Part shown: positions 43,954-53,092 of the stretch, piece by piece
Numbering within the stretch: position 1 is the first letter of the stretch
How the letters are laid out: each line of letters starts with the position of its first letter
Source: Candidatus Mcinerneyibacterium aminivorans
GTDB taxonomy: Bacteria > Macinerneyibacteriota > Macinerneyibacteria > Macinerneyibacteriales > Macinerneyibacteriaceae
DNA: 64,000 bases
Direction: 5' to 3'
NCBI GenBank assembly: GCA_008086245.1
Contig: VSIX01000065.1
Coordinates: 31,295-95,294 of the forward strand
Program-made: the position numbers and the translations under genes
Notes under the pieces: model-generated
The model's input: only the letters and a program-made list of their open reading frames with translations
Database searches by the model: none
Told to the model about the DNA's origin: nothing

Positions 43954-45507
43954 ATGAAAAGAGAAATTTTTGTTAATGTGGAAAAAGGTCAAGAAAGACT
44001 GGCACTAGTAGAGAATGATGATTTAGTAGAATTTTATGTAAGCCTGGATGTAGAAAAATCTTTGGTAGGTGATATTTATATCGGATTTGTGCAAAATGTT
44101 TTACCCGGTATTCAATCTGCTTTTGTGGATGTAGGAAGACAGAAAAATGCATTTTTACATATAAGTGATATAGAAACTTTAAAAATTGATGCAGATGAAG
44201 TTGACAGTTTTAATACTAAAAAGCAGATTAAAAAACAAAATAAAAAACAGAGAATAGAAAAAATACTGAATCAGGGACAGAAACTTATGATTCAGATTAC
44301 TAAGGAAGCGATTGGCACTAAAGGTCCTAAAGCAACAACAAACATATCCATTCCGGGTAATTTTATTGTACTGCTTCCTTATTCGAAGAATATAGGTGTT
44401 TCCAGAAAAATCCGGGATAAAAAGAAAAGGAAGCATCTGTATAAAGTCGCTAAAAAGTATGTGCCAAACAATATGGGTGTTATTATGAGAACAGCGAGTG
44501 AGGGAAGAAGTGAAAAAGATCTGAAGAATGAAATAAGATATTTAATAAACATATGGAATAATATTTCTAAAAAATTTAAAAAAACAAAAAAACCTAAACT
44601 GGCTTATAGGGATCTTGAATCCTCTGAAAAAATAATTAGAGAAAATCTTGCTTCCGGTATTGATAGGATAGTAATTGATAACAAAAAGAAGTATAATGAT
44701 ATAAAGAAAATTTTTAAAAATCTAAGCCGTGTGGAAACAAAAGTTGATTATTATAAAAAGCATATACCAATCTTTGATACCTACGGCATTGAAACGGCAC
44801 TGGATAAAGGTATTAGCAAAGTGGTAAATCTTGATTGTGGGGGAACTCTGGTTTTTGATGAGACGGAAGCTCTTGTTGCGATTGATATAAATACAGGACA
44901 TTTTGTGGGGAAGAAAAGTCAGGAAGAAACAATTTTTACAACAAATATGGAAGCTGCTGAGGAAATACCCCGTCAACTTCGTTTGAGGGATATAGGTGGT
45001 ATTATTATTATTGACTTTATTGATATGGAGAGAAAAGGTCATCGAAAAAAGGTTTTTGAAACCCTGAAGAAAAATCTTAAACGGGATAAAGCTGAATCTA
45101 CGATCTTTCCTATCTCTGAATTAGGCCTGGTTGAAATGACAAGAAAGCGAGTTAAGAAAAGCTTGAAAAAGCAGGTTACTCAATCCTGTCCCTATTGTGA
45201 GGGAACGGGATACATCTATTCAAATACTACTCAGGTATTTAACATAATAAGAACACTGAAAAAGGCTTTTTGGATATCCAATGAGAACGAGTTTATGGTT
45301 GTACTCAACCAGGATATTTTTTATTCCATGATAAATGATTATAGAGAAGCCCTAGATGATCTGGAGAAAAATTTCAACAGAAAGATTTATTTGAGTTATT
45401 CCGAGAAGTTTCATCACAATGATATAAAAATAGTTTCCCTTCAGACCAAAAAGGAAATTATATCTAATTTAAGCACCTATGAAGAGGATAATGAGGTAAT
45501 TTTTTAG
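43954..45507 (+). CDS. rng: Ribonuclease G/E
   Basis: About 517 residues from ATG 43954, since the in-frame ATG at 43945 is too close to AAGGAAGG. An S1 domain (VLPGIQSAFVDVGRQKNAFLHISD) is split by a basic insertion. The catalytic DNase I-like core has ALVAIDINTG and IIIIDFIDM with its two metal-binding aspartates, and CPYCEGTG is the zinc-link. It lacks the RNase E scaffold tail. It processes rRNA precursors and mRNA. The start overlaps the upstream gene. Confidence 0.95.
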   Translation: MKREIFVNVEKGQERLALVENDDLVEFYVSLDVEKSLVGDIYIGFVQNVLPGIQSAFVDVGRQKNAFLHISDIETLKIDADEVDSFNTKKQIKKQNKKQRIEKILNQGQKLMIQITKEAIGTKGPKATTNISIPGNFIVLLPYSKNIGVSRKIRDKKKRKHLYKVAKKYVPNNMGVIMRTASEGRSEKDLKNEIRYLINIWNNISKKFKKTKKPKLAYRDLESSEKIIRENLASGIDRIVIDNKKKYNDIKKIFKNLSRVETKVDYYKKHIPIFDTYGIETALDKGISKVVNLDCGGTLVFDETEALVAIDINTGHFVGKKSQEETIFTTNMEAAEEIPRQLRLRDIGGIIIIDFIDMERKGHRKKVFETLKKNLKRDKAESTIFPISELGLVEMTRKRVKKSLKKQVTQSCPYCEGTGYIYSNTTQVFNIIRTLKKAFWISNENEFMVVLNQDIFYSMINDYREALDDLEKNFNRKIYLSYSEKFHHNDIKIVSLQTKKEIISNLSTYEEDNEVIF

Positions 45508-45515
45508 GGGATATT

Positions 45516-46505
45516 ATGAGAAAAATAACTTTTTATTTCTACCTGCTTATTTCTGTTTTTATTTTATATTCATGCAGCAGTATGCCAAAGGAAAAGAGAA
45601 AGCAAAACTACCATTATCAAAAGGAAATAAAATTTGATAAAATACTTAAATTTGATGGTAAAGTTAAATTTTATAAAGATACCAATAAATTTATGTCTTA
45701 TAAAAATGGAAAAATAAAAGTTTATGATGATTTAAAATTATTATATTCTGCTGATATTGAGAAGGCGGGAAGATTTGACTGGAACACTACCGGAGATAAG
45801 ATTTATTTTATCTTTTATAATAGTTTTATTAAAGATTACCATTGGTTAAATTCCGGAAAAATCAAATATATTGATATAAATAAAGAAAAGGTTTATACAA
45901 TAACTGATAGGAATAATTTTTCTTATTTTCACATAATAGACGAAGAAAACTTTATCGCGATAAGGCTGGGATCTGTTTGGTTATATGAGAAAGAAGATCA
46001 GGGTTATCATTATGAAAAAATATTAAACGGAAATTGTTTAAAAGCATACGCATTTAATGATTTGATTGCTGTATATAGAAGGCTTGATAAGGATCTGATT
46101 CAGTTTGTAGATTACGACGGAAACATCATTAAAGAGTATGAGATTGATAAAATAAGCTCCTCTTCTTTGCCAAACTATGCATTTATTAAAAATGGTAACA
46201 GTATAGAACTTTATTTAGAAAATAGTATTAAGGTATATACAATTTATGGAAAGGATGTAGTAAAAAAAGAGTCTGTTGAACCACAAACAGAAACAATTAA
46301 TTCCGGTTTACAAATCGGCAGCAATAAAATTTATTGGATAGATAATGATAATAATATACTATTTTATAATGAATATAATAACAGAAGTAAATTCTTATAT
46401 AAAATAAAGAATAAACATCCTGTTAAATTTTTTAAAAATGGTTCGGTTATTTATTTTAAATGGCTTCAGGGAATGCTAGCATTCAAAATAGCAAAAGATG
46501 TATGA
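45516..46505 (+). CDS. Lipoprotein, probable beta-propeller, unknown
   Basis: 329 residues, ORF starting after GGGGAT. ILYSCSSM is a lipobox with the lipidated Cys at residue 20. The mature chain repeats short strand blocks of the type KVKFYKD...KFMSY, GKIKVYDDLKLLYS, GDKIYFIFYN and NKIYWIDNDNNILFYN, suggesting a propeller like those of TolB or BamB. No close family is recognised. Its position between rng and recG, with an ATGA overlap onto recG, is curious for an envelope protein. Confidence 0.7.
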   Translation: MRKITFYFYLLISVFILYSCSSMPKEKRKQNYHYQKEIKFDKILKFDGKVKFYKDTNKFMSYKNGKIKVYDDLKLLYSADIEKAGRFDWNTTGDKIYFIFYNSFIKDYHWLNSGKIKYIDINKEKVYTITDRNNFSYFHIIDEENFIAIRLGSVWLYEKEDQGYHYEKILNGNCLKAYAFNDLIAVYRRLDKDLIQFVDYDGNIIKEYEIDKISSSSLPNYAFIKNGNSIELYLENSIKVYTIYGKDVVKKESVEPQTETINSGLQIGSNKIYWIDNDNNILFYNEYNNRSKFLYKIKNKHPVKFFKNGSVIYFKWLQGMLAFKIAKDV

Positions 46506-48568
46506 AAATATTTGATGAGTTAAAAGAGAAAAATGTTCAGTATGTTAAAGGGGTTGGCCCAAAAAATTCAAAAAAGCTTCAAAGGCTTGATATAGATTCG
46601 GTTCTTGATCTACTGTTTTATATTCCCTATGAATATGAAGATAGACGGAATATAAAAAAGACAACAGAAGCTGAAATTGGGCAATCCCAATCCTTTATAG
46701 TACAAATAGGAAATATTTCTTCCTATAGAACAAGATCCGGCAAAAAAATCTATTCAGTTTTTGCTTATGATAATTACGGAAGTATTACTCTTACCTGGTT
46801 TAACAACCCAAAATATTTATTTAAAAAATTGGACGATGATAAATACTATTTTGTTTTTGGAGAAGTAAAAGTTTATGGCAGGGAACTACAGATAGTGCAT
46901 CCTGAAATTGTTGAATATGAGAAGGGATTGAAGCAGATAAAATCTCTTCTGCCGATTTATCATTTAACCGAGGGGCTTACCCAGAATTATATGAGAAAAA
47001 TTGTGAGAAAAGCATTTGATAAATATTTAAAATATGTTGAAGACCCATTTCCTGAAAGTTTTACAGAGAAACATCAATTAATGGATTTGAAAAAAGCCAT
47101 AAAAAACATACATTTTCCAAAAAATAATGAATTGAAACAAAAATCGAGAAAAAGAATAATTTTTGGAGAGTTTCTTGCCTTTAATTATATCATGGAAAAA
47201 AGAAAAGCTCTTAGAAAAAAAGTAAAAAAAGAACCTTATACAGTAGATAAAGAGAAGAAACAGAAATTTGTTAATAATTTACCCTTCGAATTAACTAAAG
47301 CTCAAAAAAAGGTAATAAGGGAAATGGAAAAAGATTTAACAGGTAAAAATGTTATGTATCGTTTGCTACAGGGAGATGTTGGGAGCGGGAAAACAGTGGT
47401 TGCAGCATATTTAATATATATAGCATTTTACAATAATAAACAATCTGCCTTTATGGCACCAACTACAATTTTGGTTAATCAGCATTATGAAAATATAAAA
47501 AAATACCTACAACCATTGGGAGTAAAAATTGGGCTCCTAACGGGCAGTGTTTCTGAAAAGAAGAAAAAAGAGATAGTTTCAGCTGTTAAAAATGGGACAA
47601 TTGATTTGTTAATAGGGACTCATGCTTTAATTTATGATCGCGTTGAATTTAATGAATTAGATCTTGTCTTAATAGACGAACAGCATAAATTTGGAGTGAA
47701 ACAAAGAAAAGATCTTAAGAATAAGGGTGAAAACCCCCATTATTTAATAATGACTGCTACTCCCATTCCAAGGAGTACCGCACTTGTCTATTATGGAGAT
47801 ACAGAAATCTCAATAATAGATGAGATGCCCGAGGGTAGAAAGGAAATTAAAACCGGTATTCGATATGAAAAAGATCGAATTAAAATGTATGAATTTTTAA
47901 AAAAGGAAATTAATAAAAACAATCAAATATATGTAGTTTATCCTCTTATAGAAGAAAATGATGAGCTGGATTTAAAATCAGCTGAATCAATGTATAAGGA
48001 GTTTGTTGAATATTTTGGAGAAGAAGAAGTTGCTTTATTACATGGTAGAATGAAAGATGATAAAAAGAGAAAGATTATGACAAAATTCTCTAACAATGAA
48101 ATTTCTATTTTGGTATCCACTACTGTTATTGAAGTAGGGGTTGATTCTCCAAATGCTACAGTACTGGTGGTGGAACATCCTGAAAGGTTTGGACTTGCGC
48201 AGCTGCATCAGCTTAGGGGAAGGGTGGGAAGATCGGACAAGCAAAGTTACTGTATATTATTTATTAGCAGTAAAATAAACGAGGAAACATTTGAAAGGTT
48301 AAAAAAGTTCAGTCAAACCAGTGATGGTTTTAAAATTGCAAAAATGGATTTGAAAGCGAGAGGGAGCGGTAAATTACTTGGCAAAATGCAGCATGGAGCA
48401 CTTGATTTTAAGATTGGGAATGTGATTGAAAATAGAAAATTATTTTTGAAAACAAAAAAAATAGCCCAAAAAATGATAAAAAACTCGAAAAAATACTGGA
48501 ATTATGCTAAATACTGTTCTATCTATTTTCCCCGGTATAATAGAGAAATTGATGCTGATCATCGATGA
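46502..48568 (+). CDS. recG: ATP-dependent DNA helicase RecG
   Basis: 688 residues from ATG 46502, overlapping the lipoprotein stop; an upstream in-frame ATG (46460) adds unlike residues. The wedge/OB domain (about 60-160) is followed by helicase motifs: GDVGSGKTVVA (Walker A), DEQHKFG (DExH), TATPIPRS, STTVIEVGVDSPNA and HQLRGRVGRSDKQSYC. The C-terminal TRG region follows. It remodels stalled forks and Holliday junctions. Translationally coupled on both sides. Confidence 0.96.
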   Translation: MKIFDELKEKNVQYVKGVGPKNSKKLQRLDIDSVLDLLFYIPYEYEDRRNIKKTTEAEIGQSQSFIVQIGNISSYRTRSGKKIYSVFAYDNYGSITLTWFNNPKYLFKKLDDDKYYFVFGEVKVYGRELQIVHPEIVEYEKGLKQIKSLLPIYHLTEGLTQNYMRKIVRKAFDKYLKYVEDPFPESFTEKHQLMDLKKAIKNIHFPKNNELKQKSRKRIIFGEFLAFNYIMEKRKALRKKVKKEPYTVDKEKKQKFVNNLPFELTKAQKKVIREMEKDLTGKNVMYRLLQGDVGSGKTVVAAYLIYIAFYNNKQSAFMAPTTILVNQHYENIKKYLQPLGVKIGLLTGSVSEKKKKEIVSAVKNGTIDLLIGTHALIYDRVEFNELDLVLIDEQHKFGVKQRKDLKNKGENPHYLIMTATPIPRSTALVYYGDTEISIIDEMPEGRKEIKTGIRYEKDRIKMYEFLKKEINKNNQIYVVYPLIEENDELDLKSAESMYKEFVEYFGEEEVALLHGRMKDDKKRKIMTKFSNNEISILVSTTVIEVGVDSPNATVLVVEHPERFGLAQLHQLRGRVGRSDKQSYCILFISSKINEETFERLKKFSQTSDGFKIAKMDLKARGSGKLLGKMQHGALDFKIGNVIENRKLFLKTKKIAQKMIKNSKKYWNYAKYCSIYFPRYNREIDADHR

Positions 48569-51500
48569 ATAAAAGAAAAATTTTTATTAACTTTAATTCT
48601 TTTCTCAATACCAGAAACAGCATTTATGAAATTGAAATAAAAACCGATAAAAATTACGAAGATATATTAATCAAACCGGAAATGAAAATTACTTCAATGA
48701 TTGAAAAACATTTCAAAATAAAAGCAGATGATTTCAAAAATGCTAAATATTTCAAACCGGTATGGAATAAGATCAGAAAGAAATATCCTCAAAAATATTA
48801 TAAATATATTTCATTTAAAATAGGTGAAATTGAAGAAGTATTAAATATTTATGATTTTTATATTACAGCCAGAATTGTTTATCCATTTAAGGAGTTTCAA
48901 AATTTTAGAAATGTAAAAAAGATGGAAGAGTTTTATTTTGAAATTGAGGATAAATACAATGAATGGCTTGAGGATAATAAAGAACTGGAATTGAAACAAA
49001 GCAAAAATCTTAAATTAAAACGAAATAATTCAAAAAAGAATAAAAAACAAACTGATTTTGATATAAATATTGACGAAATATTTTCTAAAAAGGGGAAATT
49101 GTCCGGTAAAAAAAAATATGAATACAGACCCCAGCAGGAAAAACTTGCTTTAAAGATAATTGAAGCAGTAAAAAAGTCAGAAAATTTGATGGCCAATGCT
49201 CCAACCGGTATAGGTAAAAGTCTTGCTTATTTAATAAATGCTATTAAATATTCTCATGAAAAATCAAAAAAAGTTCTAATTTCAACATTTACGAAAAAAT
49301 TACAGGATCAAATAAAGAATAAGGACTTGCCTTTTATAAAAAATTTTCTGGGGATAGATATAGATATTACTTTTTTAAAGGGAAGAAAAAATTATATATG
49401 CAAAAGAAGGTTGAAAGAATTTATCAATTCTAATCAGAATAAAAAAATAAAAGAATATGTTTATAATCTATATATGAATCACGGTGTTTCTGAACTTGAT
49501 GATTATGAAATTAATTATGCTCACAGGGAAAAACTGAAATCGGAGATTTGTAACAGAGAGAAATGTGAGTATTACAGTGAATGCATTTACTGGCAGTTGA
49601 GAAAAAAAGCTAAAAATTCCTCAATATTAGTATTAAATCATAGGCTTCTTGTTGTAGATTTAATGCTAAACCGGTATAAAAATAGAGAAATTCTAATAGT
49701 TGATGAGGCTCATCATTTAGAAAGTATAATTACTGATGAACTTGGAGGTGAAATCAAATACGGACAGTTTGATTTTTTAAAAAAATCCTCAAAAAGGGCG
49801 GGAAAAATCATCCGGGACTGGCATAAAATATATAACAATATTGAAAATTATGAATATGAGGATATTCGCGAATTTGTTGATAATTTGAAGTTAATCCAGA
49901 CAAATAGTTCCAGAAAAATTGCTGATTTTATCAGTTTCAATTTATCACTTTTAAAAAAATATTTTAAGCACAGAAAGTATTATTATGTTGATAAAGTATT
50001 CAAAAACAACGAGATATTTTATAAACTATATCCATATTACATTGGAAACTGGATAAAAAAAAACATATGGCAGAAATTTTCCAGTTCGGTATTTTTATCA
50101 GGAACTTTATTCATGGATGACAGAATAATGCTCTCATTATTCAAAAAAATTTATAATATAGATGGTAAGAGGTTTGAGTTTCTTTCTCTGAAATCACCTT
50201 TTGATTATGAAAATAATGTTAAATATTATATACCGAAAAATTTCCCCCAATATGATTACCAAAATAAGGAAAAGTATTTTAATGCTGTAGTTGAATTTCT
50301 CAAAGAGTATATAAAAAGAACAGAAGGAAAACTAATGGTTCTTTTTACCTCCTATGAAGATATGAATTATGTAAAAGAGGAAATGAATAATTTTTTCCAA
50401 AAAAATGCGATTAAGCTGTATATAAATGAATATAATCAGAAAAAATTTGAAGAAAATCTTTTTCATGTGATATTTGGGACATATTCCATGTGGGAGGGAG
50501 TTGATATTGACAATAAATACCTTAAATCACTTATTATGATAAAATCTCCTTTTTCGGTTCCTTCCGATGGTTTTTTCGTATCTAAAAAGAAAGTTCTGGA
50601 TGAAAAAATGTATTATTTTTACTATCTAAACAATGCCGTTATAAAATTTAGACAGGGATTCGGTCGATTGATACGCTCCAGAAAAGATAAAGGTGTATTT
50701 ATTTTGCTTGATAATAGAATAACACAAAAAAGCTATAAAAAATTTTTTATAAATTCAATATCTAAAAATATCAATTTTGAATTTTTACCCGTAAGAGATA
50801 TTTTTAACATGGCCGAAGCTTTCTTATTTGATAAAACAGGACTTTTCTTAAAAAATTATAAAAAAAGAAAAAATACATATAAATTTCTGGACTATAAACA
50901 GGTCTATATTGCAAGAGATGGGAGGAAAGGTATTAAAGTAATTCATGGTGCTGCAGGCACCGGGAAAACTGTCATACTTCTTCACAGATTAAAATTTCTG
51001 CTTATGAATTTCCCCCATATTAATAATGTACTTTTTTTAACATTTACAGCATCACTTTCAAGGTATATTGAGAACATTATTAATCTTGAAAACTTAAATG
51101 TCGAGGAAAAAAATATTGATATAAAATATTTTTATAGCTTGTGTGAAGATATTTACGGGAAAAAGAAAAATGATGTGAAATTTAATATGTATTATCAAAA
51201 AGTATACAAATATATTAAAAAAAATGAAAACAAACTGGAAAAATACGATGTAATATTTGTTGATGAGGGTCAGGACCTTGGAGAACTTGAATATCGCATT
51301 ATCTTCAAATTTTTGAAACCCAAAAATAGTGATTTAACTATTGCTATTGATGATAAGCAGGATATTTATCGTATGAATTTTCAAAAATTTTTTAAAAATA
51401 GGGAGGTTATGGAATACAAATTAAAAAGGCCCTATAGAAATACCAGCAGTATAATGAAATTTGCCAACCTGTTTATTCGAAATTTATTTATGCCCAAAAG

Positions 51501-51969
51501 AGATGAATTTTTTTATAAGGGAGAGAAACCTATAATAAAAAGATATAACAGATTAATTAAATTGCTAAATGGGATAGAAGATTTTATTAAAAGGGAAGTA
51601 AGGAATAGTAATTATATGTATAATGATTTTGTAATAGTTTATCCAAGGAAAAATATCTACGAACAGAATAATATTGCTGATACAATAGCAGAGTTTTTTA
51701 AGCTCAAGGAAATTAATCTGGAAAATATCGCTTCCTACAGAAACAAAAGAAATTTTTTAATTCTGGATAATAATGTCAAACTATCGACAATTCATTCTAT
51801 AAAAGGGTTTGAGTTTAAAATAGTAATAATGCTTGGAATTGATGATATGTATGTAACCAATAGAAATAAAAGATTACTCTATATTGCATCTACCAGGGCA
51901 AAAGAAAAGATTTTTATACCCTACAGGGAAATATCAGGGTTTATTGATTATATAGGGGTTTCAAATTAA
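48565..51969 (+). CDS. Two-engine helicase: DinG/XPD-type Fe-S SF2 module fused to UvrD-like SF1 module
   Basis: 1134 residues in one uninterrupted frame, starting in an ATGA overlap with recG. Residues 1-185 are an unrecognised lysine-rich domain, not the DnaQ exonuclease usual in Firmicute DinG. Residues 190-770 are DinG-like: Walker A APTGIGKS (212-219), four cysteines at 279, 329, 334 and 340 placed like the XPD [4Fe-4S] site, DEAH at 380-383, and motif VI QGFGRLIRS (697-705). Residues 775-1134 are SF1-like: a second Walker A GAAGTGKT (795-802), DEGQD (900-904), HSIKGFEF (1077-1084) and YIASTRAKE (1106-1114). The reaction is presumably ATP-driven unwinding of DNA or R-loops; how the engines cooperate is unknown. 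Confidence 0.85.
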   Translation: MNKRKIFINFNSFLNTRNSIYEIEIKTDKNYEDILIKPEMKITSMIEKHFKIKADDFKNAKYFKPVWNKIRKKYPQKYYKYISFKIGEIEEVLNIYDFYITARIVYPFKEFQNFRNVKKMEEFYFEIEDKYNEWLEDNKELELKQSKNLKLKRNNSKKNKKQTDFDINIDEIFSKKGKLSGKKKYEYRPQQEKLALKIIEAVKKSENLMANAPTGIGKSLAYLINAIKYSHEKSKKVLISTFTKKLQDQIKNKDLPFIKNFLGIDIDITFLKGRKNYICKRRLKEFINSNQNKKIKEYVYNLYMNHGVSELDDYEINYAHREKLKSEICNREKCEYYSECIYWQLRKKAKNSSILVLNHRLLVVDLMLNRYKNREILIVDEAHHLESIITDELGGEIKYGQFDFLKKSSKRAGKIIRDWHKIYNNIENYEYEDIREFVDNLKLIQTNSSRKIADFISFNLSLLKKYFKHRKYYYVDKVFKNNEIFYKLYPYYIGNWIKKNIWQKFSSSVFLSGTLFMDDRIMLSLFKKIYNIDGKRFEFLSLKSPFDYENNVKYYIPKNFPQYDYQNKEKYFNAVVEFLKEYIKRTEGKLMVLFTSYEDMNYVKEEMNNFFQKNAIKLYINEYNQKKFEENLFHVIFGTYSMWEGVDIDNKYLKSLIMIKSPFSVPSDGFFVSKKKVLDEKMYYFYYLNNAVIKFRQGFGRLIRSRKDKGVFILLDNRITQKSYKKFFINSISKNINFEFLPVRDIFNMAEAFLFDKTGLFLKNYKKRKNTYKFLDYKQVYIARDGRKGIKVIHGAAGTGKTVILLHRLKFLLMNFPHINNVLFLTFTASLSRYIENIINLENLNVEEKNIDIKYFYSLCEDIYGKKKNDVKFNMYYQKVYKYIKKNENKLEKYDVIFVDEGQDLGELEYRIIFKFLKPKNSDLTIAIDDKQDIYRMNFQKFFKNREVMEYKLKRPYRNTSSIMKFANLFIRNLFMPKRDEFFYKGEKPIIKRYNRLIKLLNGIEDFIKREVRNSNYMYNDFVIVYPRKNIYEQNNIADTIAEFFKLKEINLENIASYRNKRNFLILDNNVKLSTIHSIKGFEFKIVIMLGIDDMYVTNRNKRLLYIASTRAKEKIFIPYREISGFIDYIGVSN

Positions 51970-52100
51970 TTTTTTAAAGGTAATGAACAGCTATACATGA
52001 AATTTTTATTTTATCCTTTGATATAAGCAAATAAGAAAAAGCTTAAATCAAAATATTTTTAAAAAAAGGTTGATTTTATATTATTTGTAATTATTATTAT

Positions 52101-52158
52101 TTGTGAAAGAAGGAACAAAAAATAAAAAATTTTACTTGTTATTGTGAAAAAAGTAACA
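52101..52158 (+). promoter_or_regulatory. Two direct repeats, likely operator of the hydrogenase operon
   Basis: TTGTGAAAGAAGGAACA (52101-52117) and TTGTGAAAAAAGTAACA (52142-52158) match at 15 of 17 positions and start 41 nt apart, about four helical turns. TTGTGAA equals a half-site of the NADH-responsive repressor Rex, though the second half-site is poor. The downstream copy falls at the -35 region of a TATATAAA (52167-52174). Confidence 0.5.
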
Positions 52159-52195
52159 GTTAAGTTTATATAAAATTTGGAAGGAGGATTGTCAG

Positions 52196-52699
52196 ATGGA
52201 GGAGGCAAAAGTAAAAATACCTGATAATGAATACTATCAGAAGCTGGAAGAATATATTAATGAAGTAAAACATATGCCGGGTACACTAATTAATGTTCTT
52301 CACAAGGCGCAGGGAATTTTCGGATATTTGCCTGTTGAAGTACAATCATTTATTGCTGATAAGCTGGGTGTTCCATATAGCAAAGTATATGGAGTGGTTA
52401 CTTTTTATAATTTTTTCAGTATGGAACCAAGAGGTAAATATGTAGTAAATATCTGTATGGGAACAGCCTGTTATGTTAAGGGTGCGGATAGAGTTGTAGA
52501 GTATTTTAAACAAAAACTCGGAATTGATGAAGGTGAAACCACTGAAGATGGGTTGTTTACGCTAACATCTGCAAGGTGCTTTGGAGCATGCGGTTTGGCA
52601 CCTGTATTAATGGTTAATGAAGATGTATACGGTCATGTCGATAGAGATAAAGTTTCTGAAATTATAAAAAAATATAAAGAAAAAGAAAAAAATGAATAG
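52196..52699 (+). CDS. hydC: NuoE-like [2Fe-2S] subunit of NAD-linked [FeFe] hydrogenase, first copy
   Basis: 167 residues, 4 nt after a strong AAGGAGGA. A helical N-terminal part ends VPYSKVYGVVTFYNFF, the NuoE signature. The thioredoxin-like part has CMGTAC and later CFGACGLAP, the CxxxxC and CxxxC ligands of a [2Fe-2S] cluster. It pairs with a NuoF-like subunit to pass electrons between NADH and HydA. First gene of a six-gene run (52196-58810) with gaps under 30 nt. Confidence 0.94.
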   Translation: MEEAKVKIPDNEYYQKLEEYINEVKHMPGTLINVLHKAQGIFGYLPVEVQSFIADKLGVPYSKVYGVVTFYNFFSMEPRGKYVVNICMGTACYVKGADRVVEYFKQKLGIDEGETTEDGLFTLTSARCFGACGLAPVLMVNEDVYGHVDRDKVSEIIKKYKEKEKNE

Positions 52700-52708
52700 G
52701 AGGGTATT

Positions 52709-53077
52709 ATGAAAAATCTTGAAGAATTAAGAAAATTAAGAGAAAAAGCACAAAAGAATATAAAATTAAGATCTCAGGATGCAAAAATCAAAGTCGTTGT
52801 GGGGATGGGAACTTCAGGAATTGCTGCAGGAGCAAGAGAAGTATTAAACAAATTTATAAACGAGATTAATGAAAGAGATCTTGATGATGTAATGGTAACT
52901 CAAACAGGAGAAAAAGGAATGAGTTCTCAGGAACCTATTGTAGAAATTAGGGAAGAAAATAAGCCAACAATTGTGTATGGAGAAATGAATCCTGATAAGG
53001 TGGAAGAGGTAGTTGAAAAGCATATTGTTAATGGAAAAGTTGTTGAAGAGTACGTAGTTTCTGTTGAAGAAGAATAA
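52709..53077 (+). CDS. HndB-like thioredoxin-fold subunit without cysteines
   Basis: 122 residues after AGGAGGG. The helical start KNLEELRKLREKAQKNI, then KIKVVVGMGTSGIAAGA and VTQTGEKGMSSQEPIVEI, align with HndB-type ferredoxin-like subunits. In those proteins, as I recall them, the motifs are MATCGIAAGA and TGCIGMC. Here Ser36, Glu68 and Ser72 occupy the cysteine positions and the whole protein has no Cys, so it cannot bind the cluster. The fold appears otherwise intact and the gene is in frame, so it has probably become structural. Confidence 0.85.
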   Translation: MKNLEELRKLREKAQKNIKLRSQDAKIKVVVGMGTSGIAAGAREVLNKFINEINERDLDDVMVTQTGEKGMSSQEPIVEIREENKPTIVYGEMNPDKVEEVVEKHIVNGKVVEEYVVSVEEE

Positions 53078-53092
53078 TCCCAGGGGGTTTTT

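Noticed and set aside
48565-51969. Suspicion that the long helicase is two genes joined by a sequencing error
   Set aside because: The frame is continuous without compensating oddities, no ribosome site or good start lies near residue 775, and composition is uniform. It remains open to check by comparison.
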